From Clostridia bacterium (lineage in GTDB: Bacteria; Bacillota; Clostridia; Christensenellales; CAG-138), in the NCBI GenBank assembly GCA_017554455.1, contig JAFZIH010000009.1:1-38588 (forward strand): 38,588 nt of DNA, given 5' to 3'. Every line of letters begins with the position of its first letter. Within the stretch, counting starts at the first letter, position 1. The notes under the pieces were generated by a model that worked only from the letters and a program-made list of their open reading frames with translations, was not told where the DNA came from and ran no database searches. A program made the translations under genes and the position numbers. Below, in pieces: positions 23,284 to 31,863 of this stretch.

Positions 23284-25020
23284 TTACAGTTTTTTGCAGG
23301 TGATCCCGTCGATCACAAGACAGTTGTCGCCGAACTCGATCTTCGCAAAGCCGCCCTTCCTGCCGAACGTCTTTTTGCCGATCGGATAGAGCTCATAGGT
23401 CTTTTCGCCTTCCTCGGTGATGACCCGCGCAAACAGCGTTTCGTCCTCCATAAAGATCTCGTCGACACGGAAATCCGGATCGTTCTGCTCGTATTTACAG
23501 CAGAATGCTTTCCGGCCGCGCTTGCACAGATCCTCGTTCATGTCCGCTTCCACGGTCTGATAGAGCTCCAATGCGACGTATGTCTGCGCCCAGTCGAGCG
23601 CATCCGTTGCGTGGTTGAACATGCTCGCCACGCACAGATCCTTATTGAGCGAGAACATCCATTCCGTAATGAAGCCCTCGTTCCAGCCGCCGTGTTCGCC
23701 GACGTCGCCGCGAAGATTGTAGACGCAAAGTCCGTAATTGTCCATGACCGGGGTCAGCATCCGCCGCGCGGTCTTCTTTTTCAAAAATCCACCCCTGCGG
23801 TAGCTTCTCGAAAGCGCAAGACCGATCTTACATAGTTCGGTCGGCGTCGACCAAAGCCCTGCCGCCGCATGCTCGGGATAGTAGTGATAGCCGTGCGCGG
23901 CGTCTTCCTTATAAGCAAGCCGTCCGCCGAACGCCGCGTTTGCAAGAAGGTCCTCGTCAAGCGGTTGGAAGAAGCCTGTGCGCTTCAAGCCCAGCGGTTC
24001 CGCGACTTCCTTCTGGAACGCGTCGCGCAGGCTCATGCCGGTAATGCGGCAAAATGCCAACTCGGCGAGCGTGATGCCGCCGCCGGAATATTCATGCTGC
24101 ATACCGTAGGGCATGGTTTGCCGGACCCTCGGCGTATTGCCTTTGCCCGACAGAACTTCCTCCAGGGACACCGGCACGTGGTTTGCCCGATAGCCCGGGA
24201 AGCCGTGCACGTTGTAGCCCGCCGTATGCGAAAGAAGCGCGGCGAACGTCACCGGTCCCTTTTTCACGAATTCCGGCACGACGCCCGAAATGTCCGCGTC
24301 GAGGTCGATCTTACCCTTGTCGACGAAGCGTAAAAGCGTGATCGCAAACGCGGGTTTCGACACCGAGCCCGCCTGAAACAGCATATCCGGGTTGACCGGG
24401 AAGTCTTCGCCGTTTCTGCCGCTGCCGGCGCAGTAGGTCATGATATCGCCGTCGTCGTCAGCAAACGCGATGCTCACGCCGTAGCCCTTCTTTCCTTTGA
24501 TGCCCAGGCGTCCGACCACGTCGATCCCGCCGAAATCCCTGACCGTTTTGTTCGGACCTTTCAGCATCCGCATTAAGGTCGCTTCGCCGTCGCTGATGAC
24601 GCCGGTCTCGCGGAATCCGGCTTTGTGATAGACGTGCAGACCGCGCTCGTTTTCCGGTTCGGTGGAGAGATAGAGCCGATCCGCGCCGTTCTTTTTGAAG
24701 TACTTGATGATCTCATCGAGCGCCGCCTGTCCGTAGCCCTTGCCCTGCTCGTTTTGGTCAATCATGAAGCGCCAGAGCCAGTAGCGGTCCTCCTCGTCCT
24801 CATCCTCCGGATCGAATGCGAACATGCAGAAGCCGACGAGCTTCTCGTCTGCATAGATCGCAAACGGACGCGCGACGCCGGGGTTTTCGGCGTTCGCTTC
24901 GTCCGCCTGCCGGAGCGACACGCGGTTCGACGCGACGAACGGCTGATCCTCGCGCACGGAAAGCGCCAACACCGCCTCGCGGTTTTCATCGGTAATGGGT
25001 CGTAACGTAATGGTTTCCAT
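23284..25020 (-). CDS. GNAT acetyltransferase - serine hydrolase fusion with shared C-terminal domain
   Basis: Three domains in 578 residues. The first is a GNAT (about 1-153) of the SpeG/BltD polyamine type, with VREDQPFVASNRVSL, WRFMIDQNEQGKGYGQAAL and AGFRETG. The second is a beta-lactamase-like serine hydrolase (about 165-490) with Ser219 in SVSK, LLSHTAGYN, EYSGGG and HGGWNEG. The third is the shared C-terminal domain (497-578). A GNAT needs cytosolic acetyl-CoA, and no membrane segment is present, so the hydrolase domain must be cytosolic too. GGGGGAAA precedes ATG 25020. The fusion implies that both activities meet the same substrate or pathway, for example acetyl transfer and hydrolysis. 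This is inference; I know of no described family with this exact fusion. Confidence 0.85.
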   Translation of the reverse strand: METITLRPITDENREAVLALSVREDQPFVASNRVSLRQADEANAENPGVARPFAIYADEKLVGFCMFAFDPEDEDEEDRYWLWRFMIDQNEQGKGYGQAALDEIIKYFKKNGADRLYLSTEPENERGLHVYHKAGFRETGVISDGEATLMRMLKGPNKTVRDFGGIDVVGRLGIKGKKGYGVSIAFADDDGDIMTYCAGSGRNGEDFPVNPDMLFQAGSVSKPAFAITLLRFVDKGKIDLDADISGVVPEFVKKGPVTFAALLSHTAGYNVHGFPGYRANHVPVSLEEVLSGKGNTPRVRQTMPYGMQHEYSGGGITLAELAFCRITGMSLRDAFQKEVAEPLGLKRTGFFQPLDEDLLANAAFGGRLAYKEDAAHGYHYYPEHAAAGLWSTPTELCKIGLALSRSYRRGGFLKKKTARRMLTPVMDNYGLCVYNLRGDVGEHGGWNEGFITEWMFSLNKDLCVASMFNHATDALDWAQTYVALELYQTVEADMNEDLCKRGRKAFCCKYEQNDPDFRVDEIFMEDETLFARVITEEGEKTYELYPIGKKTFGRKGGFAKIEFGDNCLVIDGITCKKL

Positions 25021-25040
25021 AAAAGTTTCCCCCGTAAAAA

Positions 25041-25553
25041 TTACAATTTCAATACTGCAAGTATTTCGTCGTCCTCGGCGCTGTACGCCTCGGGGACCTC
25101 TTCAAAGCCGAACGAAGCATACAGCTTCCTTGCGGCCGTGTTTTCCGGATCGTAACAGAGCCACGCATATTCGGACTGCCTGCACGGTCCGGAACGGATA
25201 AAATCGAGTATGAGCTTCATGGCTTCCCTGCCGTAGCCCTTTCCCTGCCAGCGCTTGTCGATCATGAAGCGCCAGATGAAATAGCTGCTCCTTGTGAACC
25301 GGTATTTTTCGTTCAGATCGTCGTCCGGCTCGTAGGGGATGTCGTAGCCGATCATCGCAAATCCGATGGGCTTGTCTCCTTTGTAAATGCCGAACGTGAA
25401 CACCTGAAAGCCCGCTTCGCGCACGATACCGGCATAGGCAAGACTCGTCACATTGTCCGGCAGAAAGCATTTCTGCTCCCGCGTTACGCGCAGGTCCTCA
25501 ACGTCGTGCCAGTTCAGATAGTTGATCTTCTCCAGATGTATAATAGGTTCCAT
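25041..25553 (-). CDS. GNAT acetyltransferase, spermine/spermidine (BltD/SpeG)-like
   Basis: A 170-residue single GNAT domain with VTREQKCFLPDNVTSLAYA at the N terminus, FIWRFMIDKRWQGKGYGREAM carrying the acetyl-CoA loop, and ARKLYASFGFEEV near the end. It resembles Bacillus BltD-type polyamine acetyltransferases and the GNAT part of the neighbouring fusion, suggesting the fusion formed from a gene like this next to a hydrolase gene. GGAGGAA precedes ATG 25553. A polyamine or related amine is the most likely substrate, but this is not certain. Confidence 0.87.
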   Translation of the reverse strand: MEPIIHLEKINYLNWHDVEDLRVTREQKCFLPDNVTSLAYAGIVREAGFQVFTFGIYKGDKPIGFAMIGYDIPYEPDDDLNEKYRFTRSSYFIWRFMIDKRWQGKGYGREAMKLILDFIRSGPCRQSEYAWLCYDPENTAARKLYASFGFEEVPEAYSAEDDEILAVLKL

Positions 25554-25569
25554 AGGTTCCTCCGTAAAA

Positions 25570-26946
25570 TCAGTCGTTTGTTTCTTTCCGTTTTTTGCAG
25601 GTATATCCGCCGTAGATCAATGAGCCGTCGCCGAATTCAAACACGGACGAATACCGCTTGATCCCGAATTTATTTCCGCCGAGCGGATACAGTTTTGCTT
25701 CCCAGGCGCTGCATTCTTCGATCAGCTTGACGAAAAGTTCGCCGTCTCTCAGAAAGACTTCGTCCACATAGAGGTCGTCGTCCGGTTTTTCATATTTGCC
25801 GCAGAAGCTCTCCCACTTCGATTTGTCGGGATCCTTTTCCGCGATCTCCTCGACTGTTCGTACGGGCTCCGGTTCGTTTCCCATCGCGATCGCGTGCAGT
25901 CCGGGGACCAGCACATTGTTTGCGCGCGCATCAAGCTGATCGCGGCAGGCGCACTTGACGATGACCTTGTCCTCGTCGATGAAGCGCTCGTACCACGTCT
26001 CGTATTCGGGCCAGTATCCCGAGTGGCAGACGATCAGCCCGTGCTCAGGATCGTTCACGATATCCCAGCCGTAGCCGTAGCAGGCGGGACCGATCAGATC
26101 GTCGTCCACCCCGGGCTTTCCGTCCGGAAGCAGCGTCGGCGTATACATCTCCGCCTGTTCCTCCAAGGTCAGGATCGTCCCCTCCCGCAGCACGCGGTCC
26201 CAGCGCAGAAGGTCGAAGATATTGGAGTGCACAAGCCCGTCGCCGTTCACGCCGTCCAGCGGAACGACGTCGTTCTGACTTTCCGAATCGTCGGGCAGAA
26301 GGTAACGGCCTTTCTCCCAGACCATGCCAAGCGCAAGGTTCGGGATCGTGATCCTTTCCTTTCTGCGGTGATACACCTTCGTCGCGGTCATGCCCGCCGG
26401 CTCAAAGATATTCTTTTCGAGGAACGTTTCAAACGGTTCGCCCGCGACCTTCTCGATGATCTGCGCCAACACGCAGTAACCGGTGTTTGAGTACTCCCAT
26501 TTTTCACCCGGCGCAAACTCCGGACCCTCCCCGCTTTCACAGAGGAACCGGATCATGATATCGTTGCCGGGGATCGTTCCCTCCGCCGTCGCCGTTTCTG
26601 TGATCCAATCCTCGTAATCCGGCAGGCCGCACGTGTGCGTCAGCAGATGGCGGATCGTAACGCCCGGAAAGGGAACCTCCGGGAAAAACTTCGTGATCTC
26701 GTCGTCAAGCGAGAGAAGCCCTCTGCGCCGGAGAAGCATGATCGCCGTCGCCGTGAATTGTTTCGTGACGGATGCGAGATCAAAGACCATGTCCTCCGTG
26801 ATCGGCGCTCCGGTTTCAAGGTCGTTTATACCGACCGCGCCTTTCGATACGATCTCACCCTTTTCAGCGTACAGCCAAGTGCCCGTGAATCCGCCCTTTT
26901 CATGCGCGTCACGCACCAGTTTTTCGATCAACGCTTTCTTATCCAT
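25570..26946 (-). CDS. Cytosolic serine beta-lactamase-like hydrolase with shared C-terminal domain
   Basis: A 458-residue paralogue of the product of 21896-23263. It has nucleophile SVTK motif near residue 59-62, VTIRHLLTHTCGLPD, YSNTGY and HSG (VCHSGYWPE) in place of KTG. No signal peptide precedes the MDKKALIEKL start, which matches the paralogue's N terminus; I therefore chose ATG 26946 (GAGGG 8 bases upstream) over ATGs at 26952, 26949 and 26961. Residues about 372-458 are the shared C-terminal domain, with a slightly longer tail. It follows rsgA with its upstream ATG overlapping the rsgA stop, so the two are co-transcribed. The substrate is unknown. Confidence 0.87.
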   Translation of the reverse strand: MDKKALIEKLVRDAHEKGGFTGTWLYAEKGEIVSKGAVGINDLETGAPITEDMVFDLASVTKQFTATAIMLLRRRGLLSLDDEITKFFPEVPFPGVTIRHLLTHTCGLPDYEDWITETATAEGTIPGNDIMIRFLCESGEGPEFAPGEKWEYSNTGYCVLAQIIEKVAGEPFETFLEKNIFEPAGMTATKVYHRRKERITIPNLALGMVWEKGRYLLPDDSESQNDVVPLDGVNGDGLVHSNIFDLLRWDRVLREGTILTLEEQAEMYTPTLLPDGKPGVDDDLIGPACYGYGWDIVNDPEHGLIVCHSGYWPEYETWYERFIDEDKVIVKCACRDQLDARANNVLVPGLHAIAMGNEPEPVRTVEEIAEKDPDKSKWESFCGKYEKPDDDLYVDEVFLRDGELFVKLIEECSAWEAKLYPLGGNKFGIKRYSSVFEFGDGSLIYGGYTCKKRKETND

Positions 26947-26957
26947 CATCATTTCCC

Positions 26958-27932
26958 TCATGCCTCCGTCCTGTTTTTGCTCTTCTTGTACGCCTTCGAC
27001 AGTTTGGATATTTCCTTTTTCTTGGCGTAATTGTTTTTGTTCTCTTTTCCGAGATTCCTGTAAAGTTCGAACCGTTCTTTACTCAGTTTGCCGCTTGCGA
27101 TCGCGGCTTTGACCGCGCAGCCCGGTTCGGTTTCGTGCCGGCAGTTTGAAAAGCGGCATTGACTTTCGAGCGAGAGAATATCCGCAAACGTCCGATCGAT
27201 CCCTTCGTCCGCGTCCGCCAAACCGATCTCGCGCATGCCGGGCGTGTCGATGATCCATACGTCGTTTGATAGACGGATCATCTGCCGATGCGTCGTGGTG
27301 TGTCGCCCCTTACCGTCGTCTTCACGAATTTCGCCGGTTTGCATGACCTCTTCGCCCGCGATCGCGTTGATCAGCGTCGACTTGCCCGCACCGGACGAAC
27401 CCATGAGCGCGATCGTAGTACCCGAAACGAAGTACGCCCTGAGTTCATCGAGCCCGATCCCGTACCTTGCGGAAACGGCATGGACTCTGACGCCGTCCGA
27501 TACGCTTTCCGCCTCGCGCACGTAGCGAGCGACGTTATTGCAAAGATCGGATTTTGTCAGGATCACGACCGGCACGCTTCCGCCCGAAAGCGCGACGCTT
27601 GCGTACCGAGCGATCCGGTTGAAGCTGTAATCCTCGTTCAGCGCCGTCACGATAAAGCAGTAGTCCGCGTTCGCGACCATGTACTGCAGTACGCCGGTCT
27701 TCGCCTGATCGGGGCGGGCAAGCAGCGTCTTTCGTTCGCACACGGACAAAATCACCGAATCGCCTGCGGGATTTTCGGCAAACGAAACGTAATCCCCGAC
27801 GACCGGCCATGCGTCCGGCGCCGCGTCGTAGAAGCTGCCCTTCGGCTTTGCGGGAAGCTCCCGCCCCTCGAAGGTTATGATAAAACTGTTTTTTCTGATT
27901 TCGGAAATCCTTCCGCGTTTCTCCTCGTTCAT
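26958..27932 (-). CDS. rsgA: Ribosome small subunit-dependent GTPase A
   Basis: RsgA is a circularly permuted GTPase that helps late 30S subunit maturation. The 324-residue protein has an N-terminal OB-fold (about 1-70), G4 TKSD (126-129), G1 GSSGAGKS (178-185) and G3 DTPG (229-232) in the permuted order, plus a C-terminal zinc knuckle with Cys259, Cys264, His266 and Cys272. I chose ATG 27932 because GGAGAGG lies just upstream and the family begins there; the open frame extends 33 codons further through the leader without a good start. It opens the operon of acetyltransferases and serine hydrolases and sits behind a leader with a terminator. Confidence 0.95.
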   Translation of the reverse strand: MNEEKRGRISEIRKNSFIITFEGRELPAKPKGSFYDAAPDAWPVVGDYVSFAENPAGDSVILSVCERKTLLARPDQAKTGVLQYMVANADYCFIVTALNEDYSFNRIARYASVALSGGSVPVVILTKSDLCNNVARYVREAESVSDGVRVHAVSARYGIGLDELRAYFVSGTTIALMGSSGAGKSTLINAIAGEEVMQTGEIREDDGKGRHTTTHRQMIRLSNDVWIIDTPGMREIGLADADEGIDRTFADILSLESQCRFSNCRHETEPGCAVKAAIASGKLSKERFELYRNLGKENKNNYAKKKEISKLSKAYKKSKNRTEA

Positions 27933-28003
27933 GTTGACCTCTCCTTGAATCTGTTCAATGGGACGTCGCATGGAGACCTCGGGAAGGATCCGCTTTGATC
28001 GGC

Positions 28004-28035
28004 AAACAAAAAGCCGTGACGGTGACGCCACGGCT
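28004..28035 (-). terminator. Terminator/attenuator in the rsgA leader
   Basis: A 10-base stem (28035-28026 with 28021-28012, one G-U) with a TCAC loop is followed by TTTTTGTTT on the minus strand. It lies between the promoter at 28171-28199 and the rsgA start, 72 bases before the ATG. It can end transcripts from the upstream lyxose isomerase operon and also attenuate those starting at the local promoter. Confidence 0.85.
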
Positions 28036-28062
28036 GCATAATCAAATATGATCCTGTCCGGA

Positions 28063-28128
28063 TCAGCGGGCAGAAACCGAGGTCATCATGCGATATTCAG
28101 TTACGATTTCGGTTCTTGTGATGCGCAT
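28063..28128 (-). CDS. Possible 21-codon leader peptide upstream of rsgA
   Basis: ATG 28128 follows GCGAGGG by about 9 bases and opens a short frame, MRITRTEIVTEYRMMTSVSA plus a final Arg, ending in TGA at 28063. A 6-base stem (28065-28060 with 28054-28049) overlaps the stop codon, and an AACCGA/TCGGTT pair lies inside the frame. The terminator begins 28 bases after the stop. The geometry resembles leader-peptide attenuators of antibiotic-resistance and amino-acid genes. No run of one amino acid is seen, so if real it would sense ribosome stalling rather than one amino acid. Confidence 0.4.
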   Translation of the reverse strand: MRITRTEIVTEYRMMTSVSAR

Positions 28129-28170
28129 TGATGTTTACCCTCGCTTTCTTTCAGATTTTACGCAATTTGG

Positions 28171-28199
28171 ATTGTATCACACGCAAGACGGTTCGTCAA
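28171..28199 (-). promoter_or_regulatory. Promoter of the rsgA-GNAT-hydrolase operon
   Basis: TTGACG (28199-28194), a 17-base spacer and TACAAT (28176-28171) read leftward. The predicted leader is about 230 bases and holds a possible short ORF and a terminator. Confidence 0.8.
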
Positions 28200-28244
28200 T
28201 ACCGGAAGCGCCTAAAAGAAAATCAGCAGTGCAAATATATTCTC

Positions 28245-28946
28245 TTACAGGGCCGGTCCGTCCTGCGCCTTCGGATACTCGCTGCAGAGCAGGCGGTACG
28301 GCGGCTCGTCCTCCTCGATCGAGGGGAAACGCCCGACCGGCGGGTTGAAGCGATTGTCCGTATTGTCGTCGTTGCATTGGCTGACCTCGCCCAGAAGGAC
28401 GTCGCCCGTTCCCGCCTCCACGCTGAAATCGTGGTACACGCGCTGCGGAAGATGGATGCTTTCGCCGGGCGTGAGCCGGACCTGCGTGCCCGCCGGTACC
28501 GTATAGGTGCGACCGTCGGTATGCACGGTCACGTCGCTCTCATAATCGATGGATTCATCCGGGTGCGAATTGTATACCCGGATCAGGATATTCCCGCCGC
28601 CGCGGTTGATGATGTCCTCCGTTTTATACCAGTGGAAATGGTTCGGGCTGTACTGCCCCTCCTTCACAAAGAGCAGCTTTTCCGCGTACGCCTTCGGATA
28701 CCGGTCCGCCATCGCGCGGTTGCCGTTGCGGATGGTGACAAGCGACATGCCGACCCGGTCAAAGTCGCCGAGTCCGTAATCAGTGATGTCCCAGCCGAGC
28801 ATGCAGTCACGGACTTCGTCGTATTCGTGCGATACCGTCTTCCATTCCTCCGGCGTGAAGCGGCAGAATGGAGGCAGCCAGCAATGCTCCCGCACGCACA
28901 TCTCTTCCATTTCACGCAGCGCTTTGTTGATCTCCGATCGTTTCAT
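28245..28946 (-). CDS. D-lyxose isomerase
   Basis: This cupin-fold metal enzyme interconverts D-lyxose and D-xylulose (some act on D-mannose/D-fructose). The 233-residue protein begins MKRSEINKAL like the family and has the metal-binding set His103, His105 (NHFHWY), Glu110 (KTED) and His172 (QRVYHDF). The start at ATG 28946 has GGGAGAAAG upstream. It is the last gene of an operon with an M16 peptidase and a cysteine desulfidase-like protein, an unusual neighbourhood for a pentose isomerase. No lyxose transporter or kinase is seen in the window. Confidence 0.9.
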   Translation of the reverse strand: MKRSEINKALREMEEMCVREHCWLPPFCRFTPEEWKTVSHEYDEVRDCMLGWDITDYGLGDFDRVGMSLVTIRNGNRAMADRYPKAYAEKLLFVKEGQYSPNHFHWYKTEDIINRGGGNILIRVYNSHPDESIDYESDVTVHTDGRTYTVPAGTQVRLTPGESIHLPQRVYHDFSVEAGTGDVLLGEVSQCNDDNTDNRFNPPVGRFPSIEEDEPPYRLLCSEYPKAQDGPAL

Positions 28947-28963
28947 GATCCGCTTTCTCCCGT

Positions 28964-31852
28964 TCAGACGGTGACGCGGTCCTTGATCTTCTCTCCGCAG
29001 GCATCGAGCGCGGATTCTCCGGCGATCACGCAGACAGCGTTATCTCTTGCGATCTCGTCCAAAACGTCGCACAATCCGAGAAGGTCCTCCCTGCTCGTTC
29101 CGATCAGGGCGCGGTAGCGTTCGGTGATCTGCTCCGCGGTCATTCCCCGGAAGAAGCGCGCCTCGGAAGCGGTGATCTTATCCTCCGCCGTGCGAAGCGG
29201 ATCCAGCGTGGAAACCGAGCTCAGAATGAAGCCGGTCAGATCCGGATCGTCTGCAAGGAACGCGCGCACGAACGCCGCCGACTCCGCGATCACGTTCAGC
29301 GAGCGGCCGGGCTGCGGGTCCCGATAGGTATAGAAGAACAGCTCGCCGGTATCGCGTCCGTTGAAGCCGCATCCGTACGCGCCGCCTTTCACGCGGATCT
29401 CATTCCAGAGATAGGTATACGAGAGCAGGTTGCTCAGCACGGGAATGCTGCCGGTATAGGCGCGGTCATGCAGCTGCAGATTCGTGCCCGTTGCGGCAAA
29501 TCCGACCTGCGACGCTATGGCGATCCCCTCCTGTCTGCTGCCGGACGGTTGATAGTATGCTTCCGCTTTCGGTTCGACGCCGTCGGACGGGATCGAACCG
29601 ATCAGCGCGTCGATCGCTGCGTCCGGCGTTGCCTCCGAGCAGGAGACCGTCAGCCGTTCTTTCGTCACGAGGCGTTCAAGAATACCCCGCATGGTGTTCA
29701 GCAATTCTTTCAGCGCGTCCTCTCCCGCTTCCAGCGTACGGTTCACCCATTGCATGAAGCTGACGCCGCCGACGCACTCGTTGGCCAGCCCCTGCGCCGT
29801 GCAGTACGACGCCACGCGCATCGAACCGTAGCGGTGTCCCTGCGCGGGCAGAGACATCCTTGCGCCCACCGCCGCCTGCTGCAGGATATCCCGCACAAGG
29901 TCGACGTCGTCAAAGAGCGTTTCCGTCAGGATCTCGGAAAGAAGTTTTGCGGCTTCCTCCGCCTGTTCCGAAAGGCATGCGACCGACGCGGTCAGCAGAA
30001 TGCGGCAGTTCTCCGGCGTCGTTCCGGGGAACAGCGTAGGCGAAAAGTTGAGCCGTCCGATCACGTTCTTGATCGCGAGCGGCAGTTCCGTCCGCGTATG
30101 GCGCTTTGTCGCGAGCGCGCCGAGCAGGTTCGTCAGGATCGAAAGCGCCGGAAGCTCCTCCGTCTTGAGTTCATTGATCCGGAAGCTCGTGCGGAACAGC
30201 GCAAGCTTGCTTCCGACCGTGTTTTTCAGCACCGTTACGCCGTCCTGCTTTGTTTCGGTCATCGAAAGCGGTTCCGGCTTGTCGGATAGATCGGATAGCT
30301 TCAGCATCGGGATCGTGGCGAGCGCTTCCGGACTGTCGGGCGTCTGCTGCCACAGCGCCAGCGCTTCCGCGTCCTTTGCGATCCGTGCGCGATCCGCTTC
30401 CGTCCACGCTTTGCTTTCGGCTTTTACGCGCGCCGCTTCGCGCTCGTTCTTTTCTTTGCCGAGCGTTTTGGACGGAACGAGCACGATCGTCGCGGTGTGC
30501 GGATTGTCGAGAAACAGTTCTTTCATCAGATTCCCGAAGTAATCGCCGGAAAGCTTCTCTTCGAGTGCTTTCAGCGGCGCTTCGACCAGCAGTCCGTCCG
30601 CGGGATCGCCGCCGTACAGCCAGGTATTCAGCATGGACAGTCCTTCGTCAAGACTGCGCGGGACCCAACTGCCCTCACGGTCCCGCATGCGGAACGCAAA
30701 GCTGTGCAGGCATGCCGACAGGCGCTTATGATCGAGCCCGTCGGAAACGATGCTTTCGATCGTTTTGCGTACCGTCGCTTCGAGCGCTTCCCGTTTTGAT
30801 GCGTCGGTGTTCATCGCCTGCCAGCCGAAGACCGTCTGCTGCATCCCGTCTTCCATGAGAACGGAGAAATCCTGCGCAAGTCCGCTGTCCAGAACGGCGC
30901 GTTTCAGCGGCGCGTCGTTGTCGCCGGCCAGATAATCCGAAAGCACCGCGCCCGCAAAGTTTCTCTCCTGCTCGTCAAACCGCCCGAGCGTCGATACGCA
31001 GGCGATGATCGCGCGGTTTTCCGCCGGCTCTTCCTCGCCGATCGCAAACGGCGCCTCCTCGACCACGCTGTCGATGGGGCTTTGCATCGGGATCACAAAG
31101 TTCGCTTCCTGCCGATCGTACGCGGAAAGGAACGAATCGATCTTCCGAAGAACCGCGTCAACGTCGATGCTTCCGACCAAGCTGATACGCGCGTTGGACG
31201 GGTGGTAATACTTTTTGTGGTTGGCGATAAATTGCTCATAGGTGAGGTCCGGGATGCAGGCGGGATCGCCGCCGGACACGAACCGATAGCTGTTATCGGG
31301 GAACAGCACGCGCAGCAATTCGTTGTACATGACCGTCTGCGGAGAAGCGAACGCGCCTTTCATTTCATTGAACACAACGCCGGAATAGCAAAGGTTCTCT
31401 CCCTCGCCTTCGTAGCGCCAGCCCTCCTGCCGGAAGATCTCGGGCTTATGATAGATCGCGGGATGCAGAACGGCGTCCAGATAGACGTCGATGAGGTTCA
31501 GAAAATCGCGGTCGTTGCGGCTCGAAACCGGGTAGACGGTCTTGTCCGGATAGGTGAACGCGTTCAGAAACGTCTGCACGGAGCTTTTCAATAGCTCCAC
31601 GAACGGCTCCTTGACCGGATACCTGTCCGAACCGCACAGCACGGAATGTTCCAATATATGAAACACACCGGTGGAATCCTCCGGCAGCGTTTTGAACGCG
31701 ATCGAAAACGCCTTGTTCTCGTCTTTGCGGTCGAGCCACGCAAGCTCCGCGCCGGTTTTTTTGTGCTCCATCTCCCAAAGTGTCGCGTCGAGCTCCGCAA
31801 GACGACGCGCGCGAATGACCTTGAATCCGTTTACGATGCTTCCGATTTCCAT
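28964..31852 (-). CDS. Insulinase-family M16C metalloprotease, presequence-protease (PreP)-like
   Basis: A 962-residue peptidase of the PreP/M16C type, which degrades short peptides inside a closed two-bowl chamber. The inverted zinc motif HILEH gives His65, Glu68 and His69, with the third ligand Glu163 in FNEMKGAF. The rest of the length (second M16C-associated bowl with the QGHRYGSMRV, YTYLWNEIRVKGGAYG and FYTYRDP blocks) is intact. No signal peptide is present, so it is cytoplasmic. AAAGGAGGAG lies before ATG 31852 at the end of the preceding gene. It may clear peptides within the cell, upstream of the cysteine-degrading enzyme in the same operon. Confidence 0.94.
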   Translation of the reverse strand: MEIGSIVNGFKVIRARRLAELDATLWEMEHKKTGAELAWLDRKDENKAFSIAFKTLPEDSTGVFHILEHSVLCGSDRYPVKEPFVELLKSSVQTFLNAFTYPDKTVYPVSSRNDRDFLNLIDVYLDAVLHPAIYHKPEIFRQEGWRYEGEGENLCYSGVVFNEMKGAFASPQTVMYNELLRVLFPDNSYRFVSGGDPACIPDLTYEQFIANHKKYYHPSNARISLVGSIDVDAVLRKIDSFLSAYDRQEANFVIPMQSPIDSVVEEAPFAIGEEEPAENRAIIACVSTLGRFDEQERNFAGAVLSDYLAGDNDAPLKRAVLDSGLAQDFSVLMEDGMQQTVFGWQAMNTDASKREALEATVRKTIESIVSDGLDHKRLSACLHSFAFRMRDREGSWVPRSLDEGLSMLNTWLYGGDPADGLLVEAPLKALEEKLSGDYFGNLMKELFLDNPHTATIVLVPSKTLGKEKNEREAARVKAESKAWTEADRARIAKDAEALALWQQTPDSPEALATIPMLKLSDLSDKPEPLSMTETKQDGVTVLKNTVGSKLALFRTSFRINELKTEELPALSILTNLLGALATKRHTRTELPLAIKNVIGRLNFSPTLFPGTTPENCRILLTASVACLSEQAEEAAKLLSEILTETLFDDVDLVRDILQQAAVGARMSLPAQGHRYGSMRVASYCTAQGLANECVGGVSFMQWVNRTLEAGEDALKELLNTMRGILERLVTKERLTVSCSEATPDAAIDALIGSIPSDGVEPKAEAYYQPSGSRQEGIAIASQVGFAATGTNLQLHDRAYTGSIPVLSNLLSYTYLWNEIRVKGGAYGCGFNGRDTGELFFYTYRDPQPGRSLNVIAESAAFVRAFLADDPDLTGFILSSVSTLDPLRTAEDKITASEARFFRGMTAEQITERYRALIGTSREDLLGLCDVLDEIARDNAVCVIAGESALDACGEKIKDRVTV

Positions 31853-31863
31853 ATGCTCCTCCT

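Noticed and set aside
21896..26946. Calling the serine hydrolases true antibiotic beta-lactamases
   Set aside because: They lack signal peptides and have HGG or HSG instead of KTG, and the superfamily includes many esterases and peptidases; resistance cannot be claimed.
27933..28031. N-terminal extension of RsgA by 33 codons
   Set aside because: The extension runs through the terminator/leader region; ATG 27932 has a strong ribosome site and the family starts there.
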